This document shows positions 45,610 to 55,408 of a stretch of 64,000 nt of DNA, one piece after another. This DNA comes from Flavobacteriaceae bacterium S0862. Its GTDB lineage: Bacteria; Bacteroidota; Bacteroidia; Flavobacteriales; Flavobacteriaceae. Under the pieces are notes generated by a model. It was not told the origin of the DNA. It saw only the letters and a program-made list of their open reading frames with translations, and did no database searches. Position 1 is the first letter of the stretch. Each line of letters begins with the position of its first letter. Position numbers and translations under genes: made by a program. Location: contig JALKAW010000002.1 in the NCBI GenBank assembly GCA_023015825.1, positions 124,001 to 188,000 on the forward strand. Reading direction: 5' to 3'.

Positions 45610-46215
45610 ATGAGAGAAAAAATTATACATAAATCGGCTGATTTGTTTTTGAGCTACGGCTTCAAAAGTGTTACAATGGATGATATTGCTAATGCTTTAG
45701 GTATTTCAAAAAAAACCATTTATCTACACTTCGACAATAAGACAAAACTGGTAGAGGCTACAACATTGTACATGTTTAACATAATTTCACATGGTATTGA
45801 TTGTATTTGTGCTTTAGAAAAAAATCCTATTGAAGAGATTTACGATATAAAACGATTTGTTTCGGAACACTTAAAAGACGAAAAATCATCACCTCAGTAT
45901 CAATTACAAAAGTATTATCCAAAAATTTTTAATTCACTTAAAAACAAGCAATTTGAAGTGATGTATCAATGCGTTAATACCAACCTCAACCGAGGTATTA
46001 AATTAGGCATTTATAGAGATACCATTAATGTGGATTTTATAACAAGAATCTATTTCAACTGTATGCTAGCAATAAAAGATGATAATTTATTTCCAAATAA
46101 TACATTTTCAAAAAATATGCTGATGGAAAATTATATTGAATATCACTTACGAGGTATTTGTACTATAAAAGGCATAGAAATTTTAAACGAAATCATTCAA
46201 AAAAATCAATCATAA
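45610..46215 (+). CDS. TetR/AcrR-family repressor
   Basis: Regulator of 201 residues. The N-terminal helix-turn-helix is MDDIANALGISKKTIYLHF (about 21-39), followed by a helical ligand-binding domain. The ATG at 45610 is chosen over a TTG at 45598, which lies in the -7 box. It is the first gene of an operon with tolC-like, membrane-fusion and RND genes, so it most likely represses that efflux system. A dyad overlaps its promoter. The inducer is unknown. Confidence 0.9.
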   Translation: MREKIIHKSADLFLSYGFKSVTMDDIANALGISKKTIYLHFDNKTKLVEATTLYMFNIISHGIDCICALEKNPIEEIYDIKRFVSEHLKDEKSSPQYQLQKYYPKIFNSLKNKQFEVMYQCVNTNLNRGIKLGIYRDTINVDFITRIYFNCMLAIKDDNLFPNNTFSKNMLMENYIEYHLRGICTIKGIEILNEIIQKNQS

Positions 46216-46220
46216 AACAC

Positions 46221-47567
46221 ATGAAAAAAACAATTTTAACTGTTTTTAGCATTACTATTTATGCTTTTGGATTTTCTCAGGAAATACCAGAAACATTAAA
46301 TCTACAGGAAGCCATAGATTTTGCTTTAGAAAACAATCGAACTGCTAAAAATGCGCAACGAAATATTGAAGCAGCCGAAAACCAAAAATGGGAAACTATT
46401 GCTTCTGGACTGCCACAAATAAGTGCTTCAATAGATTATAATCATTGGTTAAAACAACAAGTATCATTAATTCCAGCTGAATTTTTTGGAGGAAATCCAG
46501 GAGACTTTGCCGAGGTAGCTTTTGGAACCAAAAAAACAATGAATGCCACAGCAACTCTAAATCAAAAGATCTTCGATGGCTCTTATCTTGTTGGACTACA
46601 ATCGGCAAAGGTATTTCTTGAAATCTCAATAAATGCCAAAGAAAAAACAGACTTAGAAGTTAGAAAAGCTGTAATTAATGCCTACGGGAATGTTCTTCTA
46701 TCGGAAGAAAGCGTAAAAATATTGGAAAGAAATATTGCAGTACTAGAAAAGAATCTAGATGAAACCACAAAAATTTACGAAAACGGCCTTGGCGAAGAAG
46801 AAAGTGTCGAACAATTACAAATAACACTTTCAAGCATTAAAAGTAATATGGCTAATACCGAGCGTTTAAAAACCTTAGCTTATAAAATGCTAAATATTAC
46901 ATTAGGTGTTGATTTAGATTCAAATATTAAACTTACAGACGACCTAAATAGTTTGACAACAGAAAATATGGTTGTTAGTTTATTGGATGCCGACGAAAAT
47001 ATTGAACAAACCATTGATTATAAAATTGCCGAGAACGATAAGGTATCTAAAGAGTTGTTATTAAAATTAGAAAAAAGCAAAGCACTTCCAACGCTCAATG
47101 CTTTCATTAATGGAGGTTATGTTGGTAATAACAATCAATTTAAGTTTTTGCAAAGCTCTCAAAAATGGTTTGGAACATCGTTACTAGGTATAAGTATGGA
47201 CATTCCAATTTTTAGCTCTGGAATGCGCTCTGCAGCTACTCAGAGAGCAAAAATAAATCTAGAAAAAGCTAAAGATGATTTAACCGAAACCCAACAACAA
47301 TTAAAATTTCAAATTGAAGCTGCTAAAAGCGAATACAAATTTGCCATTGAAGATTACCAAAACAAAAAAGACAATTTAAGTTTAGCCGAACGTATTGAGA
47401 GAAAAAATCAAGTAAAGTTCTTTGAAGGAATAAGCTCAAGTTTTGATTTACGTCAAGCGCAAACTCAATTATACACAGCTCAACAAGAATTATTACAAGC
47501 TATGCTAGATGTAATCAACAAAAAAGCAGCCCTAGAAACTGTACTTAATGAAATACCAAAAAACTAA
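46221..47567 (+). CDS. TolC-family outer-membrane efflux protein
   Basis: Outer-membrane channel of 448 residues from the ATG at 46221, which gives a signal peptide (MKKTILTVFSITIYAFGFSQ). Two outer-membrane-efflux repeats form the protein (about 25-235 and 255-445). Long heptad-like helices run at about 150-215 and 355-430. It starts six bases after the tetR stop and would form the exit duct for the RND pump. The downstream fusion-protein gene follows after 22 bases. Confidence 0.92.
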   Translation: MKKTILTVFSITIYAFGFSQEIPETLNLQEAIDFALENNRTAKNAQRNIEAAENQKWETIASGLPQISASIDYNHWLKQQVSLIPAEFFGGNPGDFAEVAFGTKKTMNATATLNQKIFDGSYLVGLQSAKVFLEISINAKEKTDLEVRKAVINAYGNVLLSEESVKILERNIAVLEKNLDETTKIYENGLGEEESVEQLQITLSSIKSNMANTERLKTLAYKMLNITLGVDLDSNIKLTDDLNSLTTENMVVSLLDADENIEQTIDYKIAENDKVSKELLLKLEKSKALPTLNAFINGGYVGNNNQFKFLQSSQKWFGTSLLGISMDIPIFSSGMRSAATQRAKINLEKAKDDLTETQQQLKFQIEAAKSEYKFAIEDYQNKKDNLSLAERIERKNQVKFFEGISSSFDLRQAQTQLYTAQQELLQAMLDVINKKAALETVLNEIPKN

Positions 47568-47589
47568 TCAATCAAAACAACACTATAAA

Positions 47590-48753
47590 ATGAAATATAT
47601 ATTCACATTACTAATTACAATGGCTATTCTAGCTTCTTGTGGAGGTGACAAGAAAAAAAACTCTGTTGAGGCAGTTATTGAAGAGGGCGACCTTATCAAC
47701 ATGAAATTGAAAAGAGATGAAGTTTTAAAATCTTATGATAGCATTGGAAAAATTTTAGGCTCTCTAGAGGTTGCCATTTCAGAAAAAGACACACTTAAAC
47801 GTTTGCCATTAGTAACCTCTTTTACTGTAAAAGACACCTTGTTTAACCATTTTATAGATATTCAAGGAGACGTTGACACTAAAGAAAATTTAATTATTTA
47901 TCCAGAATTTGCTGGTACTTTAACCAATGTCTATGTTAAAGAAGGACAACGTGTTTCCAAAGGACAGCTTCTAGCACGTATTGATGATGGTGGTTTATCA
48001 AGTCAGTTAGCACAAATGCAAACCCAATACGAATTGGCTAAAACCACTTTCGAAAGACAAAAACGCCTTTGGGAGCAAAAAATAGGTAGCGAAATCCAGT
48101 ATCTACAGGCCAAAGCAAATATGGAAGGTCTTGAAAATTCTGTAAAGCAAATGCAAGCACAAGTTGGTAAAACAGCTGTAAGGGCTCCTTTTTCAGGAAC
48201 AATTGATGAAATCATCACAGACCAAGGTCAAGTGGTCGCTCCAGGTGGAAGTCAATTAATGCGTATAGTAAGTTTAAAGAATATGTATGTTAAAGCATCT
48301 ATTCCTGAAAACTATTTAGGTACAATTAATAAAGGAACAGTTGTAAATGTGGAGTTTCCATCAATAGGAAAAGCCATTGAAGGTAAAATAAGACAGGTTG
48401 GTAACTTTATCAATCCAAATAACCGAACCTTTGAAGTTGAAATAGCCATTCCAAACAAGGATCTAAAAATCAAACCAAACTTGGTGGCTAATTTAGAAAT
48501 CAACGACTATACAAACAAGAATGCTATAATTATTCCGAATAATGTGATTCAAGAAAATGCTAAAGGCGACAAATTTATTTATATCATTAACAATATTGAT
48601 AATAATGAAGCCAAAGTAATTAAAACAAAAATAAATACTGGAAAGTCTTATGAGGGCTTTATTGAAGTTTTAAGCGGGCTTAAAGCTGGACAAACTATTG
48701 TGAAAGATGGAGCTATAAGTATGAGAGATGGTCTAAACGTTAAAATACAATAA
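47590..48753 (+). CDS. RND efflux membrane-fusion lipoprotein
   Basis: Periplasmic adaptor (HlyD/AcrA family) of 387 residues. The lipobox is ILASC (C18 or so), so it is lipid-anchored. A coiled-coil hairpin at about 25-60 and 145-200 flanks a biotinyl-lipoyl-like domain (YVKEGQRVSKGQLLARIDDGG and VRAPFSGTID). The barrel and proximal domains follow. It links the inner-membrane pump to the TolC-like protein. The start at 47590 is chosen for the lipoprotein signal. Confidence 0.93.
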   Translation: MKYIFTLLITMAILASCGGDKKKNSVEAVIEEGDLINMKLKRDEVLKSYDSIGKILGSLEVAISEKDTLKRLPLVTSFTVKDTLFNHFIDIQGDVDTKENLIIYPEFAGTLTNVYVKEGQRVSKGQLLARIDDGGLSSQLAQMQTQYELAKTTFERQKRLWEQKIGSEIQYLQAKANMEGLENSVKQMQAQVGKTAVRAPFSGTIDEIITDQGQVVAPGGSQLMRIVSLKNMYVKASIPENYLGTINKGTVVNVEFPSIGKAIEGKIRQVGNFINPNNRTFEVEIAIPNKDLKIKPNLVANLEINDYTNKNAIIIPNNVIQENAKGDKFIYIINNIDNNEAKVIKTKINTGKSYEGFIEVLSGLKAGQTIVKDGAISMRDGLNVKIQ

Positions 48754-48771
48754 GCTTAACTAACCAATATT

Positions 48772-51700
48772 ATGGAAAATAAAAAAGTTAAATATTTCGG
48801 ACTTTCTTCTTGGTCAATCGATAACAGGAAGACTGTTTTTGTCATCATAGCAATTATTTTGATTGGTGGTTTAATGAGTTATTCTGGTTTACCACGAGAA
48901 TCATTTCCTGAGATTATAGAATCAAAAATTTACGTGAGTTCAGTAAATCCTGGAAACTCAGCAGAAGATATTGAAAAGCTCATTACAAAACCGCTTGAAG
49001 AAGCTTTTGATGGTATTACAGGCGTTACAAAAATCACCTCAACTTCATTACAAGATTTTTCAACTATTCAGGTTGAGTTTCAAGAAGACATAACACCTGA
49101 TGAAGCAAAAGTTAAAATAAAAGACAAAATCGATAATGTTAAGGCACAACAGGATTGGCCAACAATAGATGGAGGTGTGAAGGTTGAACCAAATGCATTC
49201 GATTTGAATATGTCAGAAATGATGCCAATTGCCAACATAAATTTAACTGGTGATTTTACATCTGAACAATTGAAAAAGTTTGCTGAATTATTACAAGATG
49301 AAATTGAAGAACTTCAGGAAATAAAAGAAGCACAAATTTTAGGCGCCGAAGATAAAGAGGTTGAAGTTGCAGTAGATATTTTTAAAATGAATGCTTCCAA
49401 TCTTAGTTTTGGAGATATCATTGGTGCCATTCAAAGCGAAAATGTAACTATCTCTGGTGGTAATGTGCTGCAAAATGGTATGCAACGAAACATTCGTGTA
49501 CTAGGTGAGATAGAAGATCCTCAGGAGTTGCAAAACATAGTCGTAAAAAATGATGGAGGACGTATCCTACTGCGTGACGTTGCCAAGATAAATTTTAGAG
49601 AAAAAGATAGAACTACCTTTGCGAGGGAATATGCAAAGCCTGTTGTTATGCTAAGCATCATGAAAAAAAGTGGTGAAAACATGATTGCAGCAATCGATAA
49701 AATCAAAGTCATCCTAGATGAATCTGTAGGAAATTATGTGCCAGATAACTTAAATATTTCCATTACAAACGACCAATCAACTAGAACAGAAGCTCAGGTA
49801 TCAGAGCTAGAAAATAGTATCATCTTTGGTGTGCTTTTAGTAGTAGGTGTTTTAATGTTCTTTTTAGGGTTTAGAAATGCCATTTTTGTTGGGATTGCTA
49901 TTCCTTTATCCATAATGATGTCTTTCTTGGTGCTACCTATTTTTGGCGATTTTATGGGAATGAACATTACCCTAAACACCATGGTGCTTTTCGCAACAGT
50001 AATGGGATTAGGTATGTTAGTAGATAATGGAATTGTGGTTGTAGAAAACGTGTATCGCTTAATGGATGAAGGTGTTCCACGTTTAGAAGCCGCAAAACAA
50101 GGTGTTGGCGAAATTGCATGGCCAATTATTGCATCTACCGCAACAACATTGGCGGCATTTTTACCATTAGGATTTTGGCCAGGGATTATGGGTAAATTTA
50201 TGATTTATTTTCCATTAACATTAGCGACTGTTTTAGGATCCTCGTTATTTGTTGCTCTTATTATCAATTCTATGTTAACGTCTGTTTTTATGAAAACGGA
50301 AGAAGAGCATATTAAAAGAAAATCATTAATACGTATCAGTCTATCTTTATTGGTTTTTGGAATACTATTAGTTATTTCAGGTGTTTTTGAAACTCATATT
50401 ATATTTCAAATTCTTGGGCCAATTGCCGCATTAGTTGGGATTGTAATGAGTTTTTGGGGGTGGTTAAAAAGAGACAAAACAGAATTATTAAAAAATGGAC
50501 TGGCTTTATTGAGTGTTGGAATCCTTTTTTCAATCCTTGGTTTTATTGGAGGTCCAAAAGCATTATTTGGTTTTGGTAATTTGTTTATTGTTTTAGCTGG
50601 TTTACTTTGGTTACATAAATATTTCTTGTTACCGCTATCAGAAAAATTTCAATATAAATGGCTTCCTAAATTAGAGAATAGCTACAAAAAGTTTTTAGAC
50701 TACGCACTTCGTGGAAGTAATGCATATAAATTTTTCTTTGGAACATTTTCTTTACTCATTTTATCTTTCATTGTATTTGGGCTAAAACAACCTAACGTAT
50801 TATTTTTCCCAGAGAATGAAGCAAATCAAGCTATTGTTTATATTGAGTATCCTGAAGGAACTGACATTGCAAAAACAAATGCTATAACCGAGGATATTGA
50901 AGCCAAAGTAATTGAAACCTTAGAACATTTCTCTTATCAAAAAAATGGAGAGCCTTATAACTATATGGCCGAATCTATTATCTCACAAGTTGGTGAAGGT
51001 GCAGGAAATCCACAAACTGATGGAGGTGCTCAAAACGAAATGCCTCATAAAGGAAAAGTAACCGTTTTATTTAGAGAGTTTAAGTATCGTGTGGATGAAA
51101 ATGGTAATGCTATTAGTAGTAACGACGTACTTACTGCTATGAGAAATGCCGTTCAGGGATATCCTGGAGTATCTGTAATTGTAGATAAAAATGAAGATGG
51201 TCCACCAGCTGGTTATGCAATTAATATGGAGGTAAAAGGAGATGATTATAATGAGTTATTAGCAGAAGCTGAAAACATTCAACGCTATATTAACGAAAAC
51301 AATATTCCTGGAATTGAAGAATTAAAGCTGGACGTGAACCAAAACAAGCCAGAAATGGAAGTGTTTGTTGATAGAAAAAAAGCCGGAGAACTTGGCGTAA
51401 GTACAGCTATGGTTGGGCAAACATTGAGGCAAGCTATTTATGGTTTTGATGCTTCAACTTACAAAGAAGGAGAAGATGATTACGATATTTATGTAAGATT
51501 CAATAATGAAAACAGATATAACGAAAGTGCGTTATTTAATCAATCGGTCACTTTTAGAGACAACAATGGAAAACTTAAGAAAATTCCTATTTCATCTGTT
51601 GTTAATAAGCGAAATATAGCCACGTTTAGCTCTATCAAGCGAAAAGATTTAAAACGAGTCATAACAGTATATTCAAATGCACTTGAAGGCTACAACGCTA

Positions 51701-52413
51701 CAGAAATTGTTGGAAAGATAGAGGCGTTAATGGCTAACTATAAATTACCTCAAGGTGTGTCCTATCAATTTACCGGTGAGCAAGAAGAGCAAGCAAAAAA
51801 CATGGCCTTTTTAAGTAAAGCCTTAGGTATTGCTTTAGCTCTTATACTGTTGGTCATTGTTGCTCAGTTTAATTCAATTAGTAAACCTATTATCATTTTT
51901 GGCGCCATAATTTTGAGTTTTATTGGCGTACTTTTTGGGATGGTGATTTTTGGGAATGATTTTGTTGTTATTATGACAATGATGGGAATTATTGCACTTG
52001 CTGGAATTGTGGTAAATAATGCTATTGTGCTTATTGATTATACCCAATTATTAATAGACAGAAAGAAAATAGAGTTAGGTCAAGATGAAGAAAGTCTACT
52101 AACCAGAGAGCAATACAGGGATGCTATTGTCGAAGGAGGTCGTGCACGTTTACGTCCAGTTATGTTAACAGCAATTACAACAATTCTTGGATTATTCCCA
52201 TTAGCGGTTGGTTTAAACATTGATTTTTTCTCTCTATTTACAGAGTTTGATCCAAAAATTTACATAGGTGGAGATAATACTATTTTCTGGAAACCAATGT
52301 CGTTAACAATTATTTATGGATTAACATTTGCTACGTTTTTAACATTGGTTATTGTTCCAGTAATGTTTTATTTACTAAACAGAGCAAAGATTAGGTTTGC
52401 ATCTTCTAATTAA
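48772..52413 (+). CDS. RND efflux pump permease, enlarged
   Basis: Inner-membrane proton-driven pump of the AcrB/HAE1 superfamily, 1213 residues against the usual 1030-1060. The N-terminal helix, the two large periplasmic loops and the 12 family helices are visible. TM4 carries the motif MLVDNGIVVVENV with the proton-relay Asp. The extra length lies at about residues 505-625, between the halves. There, four additional hydrophobic segments replace the normal cytoplasmic linker. The drug or metabolite exported is unknown. Confidence 0.93.
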   Translation: MENKKVKYFGLSSWSIDNRKTVFVIIAIILIGGLMSYSGLPRESFPEIIESKIYVSSVNPGNSAEDIEKLITKPLEEAFDGITGVTKITSTSLQDFSTIQVEFQEDITPDEAKVKIKDKIDNVKAQQDWPTIDGGVKVEPNAFDLNMSEMMPIANINLTGDFTSEQLKKFAELLQDEIEELQEIKEAQILGAEDKEVEVAVDIFKMNASNLSFGDIIGAIQSENVTISGGNVLQNGMQRNIRVLGEIEDPQELQNIVVKNDGGRILLRDVAKINFREKDRTTFAREYAKPVVMLSIMKKSGENMIAAIDKIKVILDESVGNYVPDNLNISITNDQSTRTEAQVSELENSIIFGVLLVVGVLMFFLGFRNAIFVGIAIPLSIMMSFLVLPIFGDFMGMNITLNTMVLFATVMGLGMLVDNGIVVVENVYRLMDEGVPRLEAAKQGVGEIAWPIIASTATTLAAFLPLGFWPGIMGKFMIYFPLTLATVLGSSLFVALIINSMLTSVFMKTEEEHIKRKSLIRISLSLLVFGILLVISGVFETHIIFQILGPIAALVGIVMSFWGWLKRDKTELLKNGLALLSVGILFSILGFIGGPKALFGFGNLFIVLAGLLWLHKYFLLPLSEKFQYKWLPKLENSYKKFLDYALRGSNAYKFFFGTFSLLILSFIVFGLKQPNVLFFPENEANQAIVYIEYPEGTDIAKTNAITEDIEAKVIETLEHFSYQKNGEPYNYMAESIISQVGEGAGNPQTDGGAQNEMPHKGKVTVLFREFKYRVDENGNAISSNDVLTAMRNAVQGYPGVSVIVDKNEDGPPAGYAINMEVKGDDYNELLAEAENIQRYINENNIPGIEELKLDVNQNKPEMEVFVDRKKAGELGVSTAMVGQTLRQAIYGFDASTYKEGEDDYDIYVRFNNENRYNESALFNQSVTFRDNNGKLKKIPISSVVNKRNIATFSSIKRKDLKRVITVYSNALEGYNATEIVGKIEALMANYKLPQGVSYQFTGEQEEQAKNMAFLSKALGIALALILLVIVAQFNSISKPIIIFGAIILSFIGVLFGMVIFGNDFVVIMTMMGIIALAGIVVNNAIVLIDYTQLLIDRKKIELGQDEESLLTREQYRDAIVEGGRARLRPVMLTAITTILGLFPLAVGLNIDFFSLFTEFDPKIYIGGDNTIFWKPMSLTIIYGLTFATFLTLVIVPVMFYLLNRAKIRFASSN

Positions 52414-52455
52414 TGTTAGTTTAAAGCTACCTGTGGGTTATAATTAAAAAATGAA

Positions 52456-52480
52456 AACCCTTAATAATTACTAAAGGGTT
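52456..52480 (+). terminator. Weak hairpin after the efflux operon
   Basis: AACCCTT (52456-52462) pairs with AAGGGTT (52474-52480) about 43 bases after the RND stop. It may act with the stronger hairpin just downstream. Confidence 0.5.
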
Positions 52481-52496
52481 ATTATAGAATTAAGTC

Positions 52497-52530
52497 AAAC
52501 CGCTAAAATCATCTTAGCGGTTTTTTTGTG
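52497..52530 (+). terminator. Strong terminator of the efflux operon
   Basis: The 10-bp stem AAACCGCTAA (52497-52506) with TTAGCGGTTT (52514-52523) has a 7-base loop and is followed by a T-run. Confidence 0.88.
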
Positions 52531-52594
52531 CTTTACAAAAATGATTTCATTAGTTTGAATATAGGACAATGTTCTTTTTTTTAATGTAATCTAT

Positions 52595-54211
52595 TTATTC
52601 TTCATTAATTTTTTTTAAAGTAGGATAAGTAATTCCTAACTGTTCCAGATAGGTTTTATACTTTGCCTCATCATAGTAAAACTTTTCCAGCTGACTTCTA
52701 AATTGATTTTGCTTATCCTCATTCAGATAAATAGGTGGTACATCATCGGCTGAAATCATTGGTTGGTATTTAGTTTTTTTGCTTTGCTCATTATTAAAAT
52801 AGTCCCAGGCTTGTTTTACTAAATCTGGCTTCGTTAAAAAGTCAATAATTGTCATTGCCTCTACTTTAGCTCCTGCAGTTACACCTTTATGAGCTATTGG
52901 TGTAGCCATAGCTATGGCATTGCTCCAATGGTGACCTTGTAACCCAGGAATATTAGATGGAAATCTTAAAGTAACCGTAGGGACTTTCCAAGATACGTCA
53001 CCAATATCATCCGATCCTCCACTAACAGGTGTTTTAATTGGAAGCCCTAATTTACTCAGTTCTTTACTTAATCCTTCTTTTCTATTAGAATTAACTTCAG
53101 TTTGCACAGCTATTGCAAGTGTCTGGTCTTTTTCGGACCATTCTGGTAAACCTACAGTTTTTATATTTTCATACATGGTTTCGGCAATGGTTTTATTAAA
53201 ATGTCTAGGCCATGCTGTACCCAAAATTTTTGAACTCATTGTGGTTTTCGTCATAAGTGCAGCGCCTTTTGCTATATCGTTGGCTTCATTGTACATTTCC
53301 ATAATGCCTTCATACGTTACATCTCTAAAATAATACCAAATTGACGCTTTTGATGGTACAACATTTGGTTGATCGCCAGCATCTGTAAATATGGAGTGCG
53401 ATCTTTTTAATGGATGCAAATGTTCGCGTTTATAGTTCCAGCCAACATTCATAAGTTCTGCAGCGTCTAAAGCACTTCTTCCACGCCATGGCGATCCAGC
53501 AGAATGTGCAGCTTCTCCTTCAAAAGTATACTCAACCGAAATTAATCCTGTACCTCTCGCCGCACCATAGGATACTGATAAATTACTACTCACATGTGTA
53601 AAAATGCACATGTCAATATTGTCAAAAAGACCATCTCGCGTGTACCAAGCCTTTGCAGCCACAAGTTCTTCGGCAATTCCTGGCCAAAGTATGAGTGTCC
53701 CTCCAATATTTTCGCGTTCCATAATTTGTTTCACTGCTAGTGCTGCTGTGATATTTAATGGAATCCCTGAATTATGACCTTCGCCATGTCCTGGTGCACC
53801 TTCAATTATTGGTTTATGGTATGCCACTCCAGGATATTGAGAGGCTTTTGGAATACAATCGACATCGCTTCCAAGTGCTATTACAGGTCCTTCGCCATTG
53901 CTCCAAGTGGCAAACCATGCAGTTGGAATTCCAGAAACTGCCTTTTCAATTTCAAAACCATTATCTTTAAGTATGCTTGTTAAATATTTAGACGATTCGA
54001 TTTCCTGAAAGCCTAATTCAGAAAAGCTAAAAACTTTATCAACCATAATTTGAGATTGCTTATGGTTAGATTCTACAATTTGAGCTACTTCAGTTTTAAG
54101 TGCTTCAATTTTTTTCTTAGATAATTTTTTTTGAGAAATTGCAGTAGGAGAAAACCCTAAACATATAATACTCAAAATAAGTACTGTGATTTTTTTGTGG
54201 TTGGTTGACAT
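52595..54211 (-). CDS. Exported M20-family amidohydrolase (AbgB-like)
   Basis: Zinc-type peptidase/amidohydrolase of 538 residues from the ATG at 54211. That start yields a signal peptide (ILSIICLGFSPTAISQ), so the enzyme is probably periplasmic. Metal-binding segments of the M20D/AbgB type are seen: GHGEGHNSG, EELVAAKAW and SGGSDDIGDVSW. AbgB cleaves p-aminobenzoyl-glutamate, and relatives cleave other N-acyl amino acids. It stands alone on the minus strand. Confidence 0.88.
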   Translation of the reverse strand: MSTNHKKITVLILSIICLGFSPTAISQKKLSKKKIEALKTEVAQIVESNHKQSQIMVDKVFSFSELGFQEIESSKYLTSILKDNGFEIEKAVSGIPTAWFATWSNGEGPVIALGSDVDCIPKASQYPGVAYHKPIIEGAPGHGEGHNSGIPLNITAALAVKQIMERENIGGTLILWPGIAEELVAAKAWYTRDGLFDNIDMCIFTHVSSNLSVSYGAARGTGLISVEYTFEGEAAHSAGSPWRGRSALDAAELMNVGWNYKREHLHPLKRSHSIFTDAGDQPNVVPSKASIWYYFRDVTYEGIMEMYNEANDIAKGAALMTKTTMSSKILGTAWPRHFNKTIAETMYENIKTVGLPEWSEKDQTLAIAVQTEVNSNRKEGLSKELSKLGLPIKTPVSGGSDDIGDVSWKVPTVTLRFPSNIPGLQGHHWSNAIAMATPIAHKGVTAGAKVEAMTIIDFLTKPDLVKQAWDYFNNEQSKKTKYQPMISADDVPPIYLNEDKQNQFRSQLEKFYYDEAKYKTYLEQLGITYPTLKKINEE

Positions 54212-54281
54212 TGTTTGGTTGTTTAAATTATTAGTATGATTTATAAAGATAAGAAGAATAACCAAACAATGTTAAAAACAA

Positions 54282-54309
54282 AAAAGTCCAACATTTCTGT
54301 TGGACTTTT
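54282..54309 (-). terminator. Terminator of the DUF2202 gene
   Basis: The 12-bp stem AAAAGTCCAACA with TGTTGGACTTTT surrounds a TTTC loop, which is GAAA (a GNRA tetraloop) on the minus strand. This fits its use by the minus-strand gene ending at 54352. Confidence 0.88.
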
Positions 54310-54351
54310 CAATATTTTCTCTGGCGTAAATAACATTAACCTATAAGTTTT

Positions 54352-54963
54352 CTATATACCACCACATCTTTCTTTATCAGATTCAATTATCTCATTATAC
54401 TCTTCATTAGATATGAACTGTGGACTATAACTAATTGAATTTAAATCTAGTTCTAAAACAAAACTCCTTAAATGATTTCTTGAGCCACACTTTAAACCAC
54501 TATAAACATTTAAAATATCTAGGCTTTGTGTGTTTAATTCAAATTCATCAATATCTTTTATATCTAAATCTTCAATAGTAGCGCCAACTTTTAACGCCTC
54601 AATTATTGATATATCTACTTGTGCTGTTAGTTGATTATAGAGTTGTTGTAAATCTTGATTTGAAAATACTCCTAATGCCTCTATTATTGGATCTTCTAAA
54701 TTGTATTTGTTCAACAAATATAAAACACTATTCATGTGTTGCTGTTCACTTTGTGATATATTATAAAATATTTGCTCATGGTATTTCTCAAAAGCATATA
54801 AATATACATCTCTTGCTAATTTTTCTTCTTCTCTCAAAAAGATAAGATCTTGTTTTTCAAGATTAGATAATTCTAAAGTTATTTCGTTAATTTCATCATT
54901 TTTAGAACAGCTTGTTACTGTTACACTCAATATTGATAAAAAGGCTATTATAATTGTTTTCAT
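54352..54963 (-). CDS. DUF2202 ferritin-like lipoprotein
   Basis: Exported protein of 203 residues with a lipobox-like VTSCSKN at about 16-22. The DUF2202 domain is a predicted ferritin-like four-helix bundle; FLREEEKLARDVYLYAF (about 43-59) and SEQQHMNSVLYLL hold candidate di-metal ligands (E and H). Function is unknown for the family. The gene lies between two near-identical terminator hairpins, about 800 bases apart. Confidence 0.85.
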   Translation of the reverse strand: MKTIIIAFLSILSVTVTSCSKNDEINEITLELSNLEKQDLIFLREEEKLARDVYLYAFEKYHEQIFYNISQSEQQHMNSVLYLLNKYNLEDPIIEALGVFSNQDLQQLYNQLTAQVDISIIEALKVGATIEDLDIKDIDEFELNTQSLDILNVYSGLKCGSRNHLRSFVLELDLNSISYSPQFISNEEYNEIIESDKERCGGI

Positions 54964-55080
54964 GATTAAAAATTTAAATTAAACTATACATGTTAGACTT
55001 TATAAACTAGTATTATGTTTAATAAAAATTTTGTAACAAAAGTTACTTAATTAACAGGCCAATAAAAAAATTAGATAAGA

Positions 55081-55133
55081 TTTAGGATAAAAAAAGTCCA
55101 ACATTTCTGTTAGACTTTTAGTTTTATCCTAAA
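55081..55133 (-). terminator. Extended hairpin downstream of a small membrane gene
   Basis: A 53-base hairpin has a 12-bp outer stem (TTTAGGATAAAA with TTTTATCCTAAA). Its inner stem has one mismatch around a TTTC loop. The inner part nearly repeats the 54282-54309 terminator (one base differs in the arm). It follows the minus-strand gene ending at 55140. Confidence 0.8.
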
Positions 55134-55139
55134 CAAAAT

Positions 55140-55328
55140 TTAAGCGGTTTTCTTTTCAATTGACATTTTAATTAAAATAGCCATGAGAACCCAGATTATC
55201 CAAGTTTCACCATGAGTCATTTCATAATCAGCACCCGCTAAACGAGCTACGGTAAGAATAATGTAAATAATAATTGGTGACAGAATAAGAGACACTAAAA
55301 GATTGATGATGGTTTTTTTGATATCCAT
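55140..55328 (-). CDS. Small two-helix membrane protein
   Basis: Hypothetical protein of 62 residues with two hydrophobic helices (about 7-28 and 44-58) separated by a short acidic loop (ADYEMTHGE). No family is recognised. It has a strong terminator right after its stop, which supports real transcription. It sits among other minus-strand membrane genes in the accessory stretch. Confidence 0.6.
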   Translation of the reverse strand: MDIKKTIINLLVSLILSPIIIYIILTVARLAGADYEMTHGETWIIWVLMAILIKMSIEKKTA

Positions 55329-55408
55329 TGTGTTAAAAATTAGTTAGTTAATTAGCAAAAGGTAATAAATTATTTTTAAATGATAAATATGAAGCTCCGC
55401 ATTATAGT

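Noticed and set aside
54282-55133. Terminal inverted repeats of an insertion sequence around the DUF2202 gene
   Set aside because: The repeats are direct copies of a terminator hairpin, and the enclosed gene is not a transposase.
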